The notes beneath the pieces are model-generated. The model had not been told where the DNA came from. It was given only the letters and a program-made list of their open reading frames with translations, and made no database searches. 64,000 bases of DNA from Cryptomeria japonica. Lineage: Eukaryota; Streptophyta; Pinopsida; Cupressales; Cupressaceae. The stretch covers positions 477,664,073 to 477,728,072 of the forward strand of contig NC_081409.1 of NCBI RefSeq assembly GCF_030272615.1, given 5' to 3'. A program made the position numbers and the translations under genes. Shown in pieces: positions 46,869 through 56,274 of the stretch; position 1 is the stretch's first letter, and the number at the start of each line of letters is the position of its first letter.

Positions 46869-48454
46869 TGTTGCAGGGCACCCAAGGCATATCTTAGACT
46901 CTTGAAGATCACTAGGTTGTAGTAAGTGTTTAAAATGATGTAATCATGTTTTTGATCCTTTGGATCCACCTAATAATATTTTTGGTCCAATTTGTAAGCC
47001 TAATAATGTTTTTGGTCCAATTTGTAAGGCTAAGAGTCTCAAAGGTACTTTAAGACAACTTTGGGTCTCATTAGACCAATAGGACCTTAGAATGGGATGT
47101 CATAAGTGTATTTCATATTTTTTTATCAAATAAATGGCTTTAGAATATATACTAAACATGTTTGAAGTTTGGAGGATGCAAATTGCCAAAAGTTGCAAAA
47201 TTGTCAAAAATGTTATCAACAATGCAATATTGCTCTGAGAAGTTGCATTTTGTTTCTAACGGTCATAACCATTCAAAAGGTGGTTAGAGTCATTGGAAAG
47301 GGTCTATGTAAGCATGTGAAACCTTATAGGTGAAGGTTAGAATTGATTGGATCTTATTTTGGTGGAGAATTGAATGAGAAGCACTAAATTTCCTGAGCAA
47401 TTTTGTTTTTTCTGAGATAGTACGGTACAGTACGGATTGCCAGATCAAAACTCTGGGCATGGAATGATGGTAAATTGAATCAGATCTTTTTTTCCTGTGT
47501 TTGGAGTTCACTTGGTGACCAAAGTGTTGGTTTTGTCTTCTTTCTATTCTGACTAGTCTAGAAACCCTTGATTTCAGGGTTAGTGCAGAGATGGAACCCT
47601 AACTTGTCTTTTCTAGAGTGGAATCTCATGGCCACTTGGAAAATGAAAGTTAGGGGAGTGTATTGTAAGACCCGAAATGATCAAGACTGGAGGATTTTTT
47701 CCATTGCTTCAACCACCAAAGTCCTAGGCTAAATATCTCTATGTATTTAGCCTAAGTGATGAGACCATTGTGTGGACAGTCAACCAAACAAGCAAGGTGA
47801 CCAGTTTGATAGTGGATCCTGTTCATTTGGAGGTAGGAGAACCTAACTAAAGTGCTTCATTGGTCCTATGCACCCATTCCTTGATACTTTCTCTATTAAC
47901 CAAGCCTAATTAGGCCTATGAGGTTTATGAACATAGTAAGGGTTAGGGCATGTTGGAGTAGGCTCAATTCCTACAACTTTGGGATCTTTTGTAAGTCCGA
48001 AAAGGGTATCCAAAATAGTGATTTTTTGTCTAATCCTTTGGAATTTTTGCAAGTTGTTGCCCATAAACTGGCTAAAGCAACCTACTAGGATTCTCTAGCC
48101 CTATAAGGGTTCTTAGCCTTGTGGAAGTCCCAAAACCCAATTTGTGGCTGATTATCCTTATATTAGCCATAAGTAAACTATCCCAATCATCATATTGAGA
48201 ATTTGTAGACCGGAGCCCAAATTTCCATATTTTCGTCAAATTTAAGGAAAGTGTCCCTAAAGTCCAATCTTGGTTGGAGTTGTGTAAGGTCCCTAGAACC
48301 TATGGAATAAGTGTGGGGTGTAAAACAAACTTAGGAGATCAATCCTTCCATCTAGGAAGCCATTGGACCACTTAGGAGTGAGAAAATCAGTCTTTGGGTG
48401 TATAAACCAAGAAGTAGGCCCATTAGTCCATTTCTTGCTAATTACTTTGCATCA
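46869..48454 (+). repeat. 5' LTR of element D
   Basis: It starts TGTTGCAGGGCACCC (the partner has TGTGCAAGGCACCC) and ends TACTTTGCATCA. It matches 53090-54664, with about ten differences in the first ~97 bases by eye. Confidence 0.9.
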
Positions 48455-48456
48455 GG

Positions 48457-48468
48457 TGGTATCAGAGC
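48457..48468 (+). other. Primer binding site of element D
   Basis: TGGTATCAGAGC, two bases after the LTR, a perfect initiator methionine tRNA site. Confidence 0.92.
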
Positions 48469-48497
48469 ATTAGAAGAACCTTGGGAAAGATAACGAA

Positions 48498-49645
48498 ATG
48501 GAAGACACAATAGAGAATAGTTAGGAGATCCCCACTAGACCCATGAAAAACATGGAGTTGGCCAAGATAGTGAGAGAGCAGGCGACCAAGAATAAAAAGA
48601 TGGAGGAAGAGATAGAGAAGTTGAAGAGAGAACAAGTAGGCAAAGAAGTTGCATCAGCCTCTAATGGAGAAGGAGAAGAGGAAGTAGAGAGATAAGAGAT
48701 ATCGATAGACCAAAGACAATTTGTTGAAGCCCTTAATAGAGTGGGAAGAAGAGACAATAGAGCAGAACTACCTACATTCTTTGGGAAAATGAATCCAAAA
48801 GAATGTATGGATTGGATAGAGGCAATGGTGAATTATTTTGAATGTGAGGAGGTACCTCATAACCAAAGGGTGAAGGTAGATAAATCCAAAATGAAGGGCC
48901 CAACTCTTATTTGGTGGAACTTCTTGCAAAATGAAAGAGATGATGAAGGAAAGAAGCCTATAACTTGATGGAAAAAGATGGTGGTAGAGATCAAAAGACA
49001 ATTTGTGCTTGAGGACTATGAGATCATCTTACACAAGCGATTACAAAACCTAAGGAAAAGAGATTTGGATGTCAGTACCTACATTGAGGAGTTTCACCGG
49101 ATGACACTCAAGGCAAAGATACCAGAAAGTGAGACACAAAAGCTAGCAAGGTACATGAATGGCCTTAAGTTTAACATTTAAGATGAACTAAGTTTGTTTA
49201 ATCCAGAATCAGTGCACAAGTGTTATCAAATGGCACTTATAATTGAGAAGAAGAAAAAGAGGAGAGGAGAACACAATAATAGAGGAAGGGGTGCAAATTT
49301 CAGAGGTAAAGGTAGATTCAATGGTAGGGGACCATCTCCTAAACCTCAAGGAGAGTCCAATCAGCAGGAACATGAAGGAGAATCAAGGAACAGAGGTAAC
49401 TTTAGAGGAAGAAGGGGGAACGGTAGATGAAGATTTGGTGGAAGAGGACCTAGTGTCTTAATTGGTAGGTGTTTTTCATGCAACCAAGTTGGGCATCAGT
49501 CATTTAGGTGTCCAAAGAAGCTGAGCAATAGTAGCCAAGGAGGTGATAGAAGAGCACATCTAATGCAAGAAGAAGATAGGCAAAGTATGACCTCCTACCA
49601 CCATCTACCTCAAAGTCTACAGATCTGGAGCAACGAGAAATCTTG
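48498..49645 (+). pseudogene. gag of element D (broken)
   Basis: From ATG 48498: a coiled, charged N-terminus (KNKKMEEEIEKLKREQ); the Gag core LPTFFGKMNPKECMDWIEAM (~48770) with LIWWNFLQNERDD; KRLQNLRKRDLDVSTYIEEF; an Arg/Gly-rich tail (RGKGRFNGRG); and an intact CCHC knuckle CFSCNQVGHQSFRC (~49480). Stops lie at about 48521, 48692, 48966, 49180, 49430 and the tandem TGATGA near 49645. It is the particle protein, inactive by nonsense mutation. Confidence 0.88.
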
Positions 49646-52600
49646 ATGATTAATAGGACCCTCTTAAAGATACCAACCACCAAAGAACCCCCTCAGAGGA
49701 AATATCTTTTTAGAACCTCTTGCAAGGTACAAGGCAAGGTATGTAAAGTCATTGTGGATTCAGGGTCCATAGATAACATAGCTTCTATTTAAATGGTTAC
49801 TAAACTTAATTTGCAAAGATTACCTCATCCCCATCCCTATAAGGTGTCTTGGTTGAACAAAGGTCAACAAGCCTTGATTAGTGAATAAGTTTAGGTAGAG
49901 TTTTCAATAGGTGAATACAAGGATAGAGTGTTGTGTGATGTGGTAGAAATGGATGCTTGTCATTTGTTACTTGGCAGGCCTTGGCAATATGATGTAGATG
50001 CTAGGCATGAAGGTAGAAAGAATGTATATACCATCACCAAAAATGGAGAGAACTTCACCATGACCCCTCTCTCAGATGACAATAAGGATAAGCATATTGT
50101 GCCTAGTGTCATACTAGTAGATGAGAAGGAGTTCATGAAGGTCTTAAAGGAGGAAGATACCCCCTGTTTTTCAATAGTTGTCAAGCCTAAGGATGAACCT
50201 AAGAAGCAGCCTAAGAGTCAAGAAGAAAGAAGGAAGGTAGGTCCTAAGGAGGTTCAAGATCTACTAGATAAGTATAAGGGAAAGTTGCATTGATCTTATA
50301 CTAGGTGCTACATTGCCTAATAAGGCAGCCTATAAACTGACCCCTGAGCAAAATGCAGAAGTTGCAAGACAGATCCAAGAATTTCTAGAGAAAGGGTTCA
50401 TTAGAAAGAGTATAAGTCCATGTGCAGTCCGGCAGTACTAGCTCCTAAGAAGGAAGAAACATGGAGGTTGTGTACAGATTACAGGGATATTAATAGGATA
50501 ACAATAAGTTATAGATTCCCAATGCCAAGAATAGAGGATTTGATGGATTGTTTAGGAGGGGCTAAGTACTATTCCAAGATAGACTTGAAAAGTGGTTATC
50601 ACCAAATTAGGATCAGAGATGGAGACCAATGGAAGACAACATTTAAAACCAATAAAGGTTTGTTTGAATGGATGGTAATGCCATTTGGGCTTTCTAATGC
50701 CCCTAGTACCTTTATGACGTTAATGAATGAGGTTTTTAAGCCTTTTATCAATCATTTTGTGGTAGTATACTTGGATGATATACTGATTTTCAGTAAAGAT
50801 AGAAATGAACATCTAATGCACTTGGATTTGGTGTTGAAGAGGTTGCGTGAGGAGCAGTTGAAGGTCAACTTGGACAAATGTGTTTTCTTGCAGGAAGAAC
50901 TAGTGTTCATTAGGTTTGTTATTTCCAAAGGTAACCTAAGAATGGGTCCATTTAAAGTGGAGGCCATCCTCAATTGGCCAACACCTAGGTCTGCAAGTGA
51001 GGTAAAAAGTTTCCATGGCTTAGAAAAATTTTATAGAAAGTTTATTAATAATTTAAGTGGGGTTAGTGCACCATGATAGATACCATCAAAAGAGGAAGGA
51101 AGTGTCAATTTGCTTGGACTGGTGAAGCTAATGAGTCTTTTGAATTCTTGAAAACAAAAATTGCAGAGCAACCCATCTTAATCCTCCCTGATTTTTCAAA
51201 AATTCTTCACTATTGAGTGTGATGCATCTAAGAAGGCTATAGGGGGAGTCTTGAGTTAGGATGGTAGGCCTGTGGCCTTTTTCAGTGAATAGTTAAATGA
51301 GGCAAAATAAAAATATTCAACCTATGATCTAGAGATGCATGCTTTGGTACAATCTCTTAGGAAGTGGAGATTATTTATTACCTATGGAATTTGTTGTATA
51401 TACTAACAACCATGCTCTAATATTTTTGAGCAGGCAGGAGAAACTAAATCACAGGCACATGAAGTGGATGGAGTACCTTCAAGTTTTCACATTCACTATC
51501 ATGCATAAGGAAAGAGTGACAAATAAAGCTACAGATGCTCTTAGTAGGAGAAATTTTATCATTCAAGAAGTTCAATTGGATAGAATGGGGATTCACTCCA
51601 TGAAGGAAATGTATGATGGTGATGAATATTTCAAAGAGGTGTATCAAGTTTGCAAGGAAATGGGAAATAGCTATCATACTAAGTTTTCTAAATTCATTTT
51701 ACAAGAAGGTCTATTATTTAAGGGGAGTCAACTTTATGTTCCAAAGGGATCTATAAGGGAAAATATCATAAAGGAAAAGCATTGTGGAAGTTTGGCTGGG
51801 CACTTTGGGGTTGATAAGACCCTTTAACTTGTTAGAAGATTCTACTTTTTGCCAAGGATGCCAACAGATGTAAGGAGGTATGTAGAGGGTTGTTTGATTT
51901 GTCAAAAGTCTAAAGGCAAAACATCTAATGTAGGATTGTATACACCTCTCCCAATCCCTACTAAACCATGGGATTTAGTGGGTATGGATTTTGTAATGGG
52001 ACTCCCAAAGACTAAAGTAGGATATGATAGTATATATGTTGTTGTAGACAGATTTTCCAAAATGGCACATTTTTTTCCTTATAAAACCACAAATGATGCC
52101 TCTCACATTGCAGGTATATTCTTTAAGGAGATTGTCAAACTCCGTGGGATACCATTGTCCATTATCTCAGATAGGGATTCTAAATTCATTGGGCATTTTT
52201 AGAGAGCTCTGTGGAAAAGGCTGGGTACAAACTTGTCATTCTCATCCACCTTCCATCCTCAGTCACATGGTCAACCAAAGGTAGTTAATAGGTCCCTTGG
52301 TAATCTTTTGAGGTGTTTGACAAAAGAGCATGGAGCCACTTGGGATCTCATCTTGCCTCAAGAAGAGTTTTTATATAATGACTTAGTCAATAGGAGTACT
52401 GGTCTAACTCCTTTTTAGATTGTTTATGGAACACACCCAAGGGATGTCTTGGAATTAAGAGATGTTAGAGATCTGGACAAGAGGGGTACCCAAGCAGAGG
52501 ACTTTGCAAAGGTCATGAAAGATATCCATGAGCAAGTGAGAGCCAAACTACAACATACCTCTGATAAGTTCAAAGTAAATGTAGATAGGAAAAGAAGAGA

Positions 52601-53066
52601 GTTACAATATCAAGTAGGAGATATGGTCATGATTCATCTTAAAAAAGAGAGATTCCCTAAAGAGAAGTATACTAAATTGATGATGAAGAGAATTGGTCCT
52701 TTCAAGATCCTCAAGAAATATGGAAACAATGCCTATCACATTGACTTTCCCTCCAATATAGGTTTATCTCCTATCTTTAATGTTGCTGACATATGTGCCT
52801 ACAAGAATTTTGTGCATGATGTTGGTGATGCGGGTCTTGTAGATCCACCCACTCCTGATATGATGGCAGATGTCCTTTCTCAACCTACACCTGAGATTAA
52901 ATACATTGTAGATAGAAGAGTTAGCAAACAAACAAGGAGATAGACATATTATGAATTCCTTGTCAATTGGAAGGGAAAACCTCTAGAAGATACCACATGG
53001 ATGATCGAGGAGGCCATTAAGCTGATTGGAGCTACACTTTCTGACATACCAACTCAAGGGACTTGA
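49646..53066 (+). pseudogene. Chromovirus pol of element D: PR, RT, RNase H, IN, chromodomain (broken)
   Basis: The protease VIVDSGSIDNIAS (~49760) is intact. RT has [37 protein letters not shown] and YLDD (~50767), 218 codons uninterrupted (50420-51076). RNase H has ECDASKKAIGGVLS (~51220) and YSTYDLEMHAL. The integrase has CLICQKSKGKT (~51893), MDFVMGLPKT, IISDRDSKFIGHF and HPQSHGQPKVVNRSL, where the catalytic Glu is Lys (~52277). At the C-terminus EIKYIVDRRVSKQTRR and YYEFLVNWKGKPLEDTTW form the chromodomain, split by one stop at 52942. The frame ends at 53066. Stops include LSQDG-to-stop, FIGHFW-to-stop and TPFQ-to-stop. One frameshift follows 50293 and another sits near 51076. Confidence 0.92.
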
Positions 53067-53077
53067 GTTTTTTTTTA

Positions 53078-53089
53078 CATGGGGAGTAT
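53078..53089 (+). promoter_or_regulatory. Polypurine tract of element D
   Basis: ACATGGGGAGTAT, preceded by a T run, abuts the 3' LTR start TGTGCAAGG at 53090. Confidence 0.75.
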
Positions 53090-54664
53090 TGTGCAAGGCA
53101 CCCAAGGCATATCTTAGACTATTGAAGATCACTAGGTTATAGTAAGTGGTTAAAATGATTTAATCATGGTTTTGATCAATTGGTTCCACCTAATAATGTT
53201 TTTGGTCCAATTTGTAAGCCTAATAATGTTTTTGGTCCAATTTGTAAGGCTAAGAGTCCCAAGGTACCTTAAGACAACCCTGGGTCTCATTAGACCAATA
53301 GGACCTTAGAATAGGATGTCATAAGTGTTTTTCATATTTTTTTAGCTAATAAATGACTTTATAATATATCCTAAACATGTTTGAAGCTTGGAGGATGCAA
53401 ATTGCCAAAAGTTACAAAATTGTGAAAAATGTTGTCAACAACTTTTGCAATATTGCTCTGAGAAGTTGCATTTTGGTTCTAACGGTCATAACCATTCAAA
53501 AGGTGGTTAGATTCATTGGAAAGGGTCTATGTAAGAATTTGAAACCTTCCAAGTGAAGTTTGGAATTGATTGGATGTTATTTTGGTGGAGAATTGAATGA
53601 AAAGCACTAAATTTCCTGAGCAATTTTGTTTTTTTTGAGATAGTATGATACCGTACGGATTGCAAGATCAAAAATTTGGCCATGGAATGATGGTAAATTG
53701 ATTCAAATATTTTTTTCCTATGTTTGGAGTTCACTTGGTGACCGGATTGTTGGTTTTATCTTCTTTCTGTTCTGACTAGTCTAGAAACCCTTAATTTCAG
53801 GGTTAGTACAGAGATGGAACCCTAACTTGTCTTTTCTGTAGTGGAATCTCATGGCCACTTGGAAAATGTAAGTTATGGGAGTGTATTGTAAGACCCTAAA
53901 GCCTTAGGACTAGAGGAGTTTTTCTTTTGCTTCAACTACCAAATTCCTAAGCTAAATATCTCTATGTATTTAGCCTAAGCAATGAGACAATTGTGTGGAC
54001 AGTCAACCAAATAAGCAAGGTGACCAGTTTGATAGTGGATCTTGTTCATTTGGAGGTAGGAGAACCTAACTAAATTTTTGCATTGGTCTTATGCACCCAT
54101 TCCTTGATAATTTCTTTGTTAACCAAGCCTAATTAGGCCTATTAGGTCTATGAACATAGTAAGGGTTAGGGCATGCTGGAGTAGGCTCAATTCCTGCAAC
54201 TTTGGGATCTTTTGTAAGTCCAAAATAGTGATTTTTTGTCTAGTCCTTTGGAATTTTTGCAAGTTGTTTCCCATAAATCGGCTAAAGAGACCTACTAGGA
54301 TCCTCTAGCCCTATAAGGGTTCTTAGCCTTGTGGAAGTCCCAGAACCCAATTTGTGGTTGATTGCCCTTATATTAGCCATAAGTAAACTATCCCAATCAT
54401 CAGATTGAAAATTTGTAGACCAGAGACCAGATTTCCATATTTTGGTCAAATTTAAGGAAAGTGTCCCTAAAGCCCAATCTTGGTTCGAGTTGTGTAAGGT
54501 CCCTAGAACCTATCAAAGAAGTGTGGGGTGTGAAACACACTTAGGAGATCATTACTTCCATCTAGGAAGCCATTGGACCACTTAGGAGTGAGAAAATCAA
54601 TCGTTGGGTGTATAAACCAAGAAGTAGGCCCATTAGTACATTTCTTGTTGAGTACTCTGCATCA
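53090..54664 (+). repeat. 3' LTR of element D
   Basis: 1575 bp, TGTGCAAGGCACC to TACTCTGCATCA, followed by AGTTT (TSD) and the gag of C. Confidence 0.9.
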
Positions 54665-54925
54665 AGTTTGTAATCCCATCACATTAGTCATCCCTGCATT
54701 AGTCAAGGCACTCATTAATTTGTCTTTAGCTCTAATATTACTTTCTACATCCTTGATCTTAGCTGTAGTAAGAAGACCATTCAAAGGAACAGTGTATGCA
54801 TTCTTTGTGATCTTCCAATAGTCTTCTCCAACATAATTCAACTAAACATCCATACGGTGCTTCCATATAGAGTAGATAGTTTCATCAAACCTTGGACTCT
54901 CCTTCTTGAAAACAATAGTTTTCAT
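54665..54925 (-). pseudogene. Start of gag of element C
   Basis: From ATG 54925 it reads MKTIVFKKESPRFDETIYS, then IWKHRMDV, a stop where Trp or Gln would be expected, and LNYVGEDYWKITKNAYTV, ending NAGMTNVMGLQ at D. The UBN2-type layout matches the gag of A. The start is chosen as the first ATG in frame after the primer site. Confidence 0.85.
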
Positions 54926-54967
54926 CCTAGATCTCCTAAAGCAGTCAAGCTCCCTCTAGAGGATCTA

Positions 54968-54979
54968 GCTCCGATACCA
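54968..54979 (-). other. Primer binding site of element C
   Basis: The minus strand reads TGGTATCGGAGC, two bases from the LTR. It is one base off the initiator methionine tRNA site. Confidence 0.88.
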
Positions 54980-54981
54980 AT

Positions 54982-56274
54982 TATTGATACCAGGGCAGCA
55001 GCAATACAGGAAATTTAGAGGGGGAGGTGAATCATTTTTCACCAAACTCTAGCAAATTACCCTTAATTACAGATATAATCATGAACAGAAATCAAAAAGA
55101 TAATCACCACATCAAAAATACACATAACGTATGGATTTTTGACATGGAAAACCCAGTTAAGGGAAAAATCACAGTTGGAATTTACCCACAATAAGATAAT
55201 ACTCTATAGTAATATGTGTAAATATTATAATGGTAAATGCACATGCATTGAGGCATACTTCCTAGAGCTCAATTCTCAAAATAACAAAGGGCTAAAACCC
55301 TAGGAAGGCTCACTTCCTTACAAAGATCGGACAACAATCCAAATTATATGAACTAAAATAATAGCAGCTCCAAATGCCTGATTAGAGCTCTGGTTAAGCA
55401 CATTGTCTACAAAAATTTCACTTTTCTCTTTCACACTACCAAATGATATATTTGCTTGTTCGCACATACAATAACCTCTCAGAATCATAAACACAGCCGC
55501 AGACACCCAACTAACATGATTACATCACCTATTTAAACAATTCATCAACCTTACCCTTAAGGTCGGCTCAACAAATAAAACCTAACTATAAAATTATATC
55601 ACACGATACATAAATCCATAGCCAGACCAATACAATGTTGGTAAGGACATAGCATAGACCCAAATCAAATCCTAGAACATGCAAAACCATCAAATAATTT
55701 GCTAAGATCATGTCCAACACACTACACCACCGAATATGTCCCATAACACGAAGAATACCACCGAACCAATAAAATATTCATTAACACAGACCACGATCAA
55801 CACGGACCACCAAAATGCATAGCACATGATCAGAAAATATCAACAAGCAATGTGAATTCCACCACAATAACCACAACAACTCGAATCATAAGATTCATCA
55901 TTAACACCATTATTGGGGCTCAAGAACACCAACTGACAAACTGAAATATACACTTTTGAAGTTCCAAATCATGAACCATCTGATCAAAGGACATGCATGA
56001 ACGTCCCAAACACACTCCAAAATCTACAACTCAAGATATAATAATTTCGGAGAAATATGAATCAAATACTACCATTCTACAACACTGAATACTAAAAAAC
56101 CAGTCACCATACCGGACCACATGACTCGATAAACTCACCTCATAGCATCATGAAAATCATGTTGAATCAACTAGAGATAAGCATCTCAAAACCCAATAAA
56201 CCGCATCAACACATCTGCACTAGATCATCAAAACCAACTCTCTATAGCAACCAATTCTCTGCAACACACGAATA
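54982..56274 (-). repeat. 5' LTR of element C, outer end missing
   Basis: It starts TATTGATACCAGGGC (TG decayed to TA) and matches 9096-10377. Homology stops at GAATA/TGT (about 56274-56277), where the 3' LTR continues for ~48 more bases. Beyond this point the DNA is CpG-rich and unrelated. Confidence 0.85.

Larger units (their letters stand above)
46869..54664 (+). mobile_element. Element D: Ty3/Gypsy chromovirus
   Basis: 7796 bp, plus strand: LTR 46869-48454, initiator-Met primer site 48457-48468, gag 48498-49645, pol 49646-53066 with an integrase-linked chromodomain, polypurine tract 53078-53089, LTR 53090-54664. The TSD is AGATT (46864-46868) and AGTTT (54665-54669), one mismatch. It is inserted in the gag of C in the opposite orientation. 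The chromodomain places it among chromoviruses, which use it to target chromatin. Confidence 0.92.
9096..56274 (-). mobile_element. Element C: Copia retrotransposon, split by elements A and D
   Basis: C is the host of the whole central nest. Its pieces are the 3' LTR (9096-10425), pol (10798-13918), middle of gag (46080-46868), start of gag (54665-54925), primer binding site (54968-54979) and 5' LTR (54982-56274). A was inserted at the gag/protease junction and D within gag. Removing A plus one GTAGA copy, and D plus one AGATT copy, restores the gag reading frame at both joins. The 5' LTR lacks its outer ~48 bp relative to the 3' LTR, so the outer TSD cannot be tested. Without the insertions C is about 7.3 kb. 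Its gag and pol resemble those of A, so the two belong to one Copia lineage. Confidence 0.85.
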
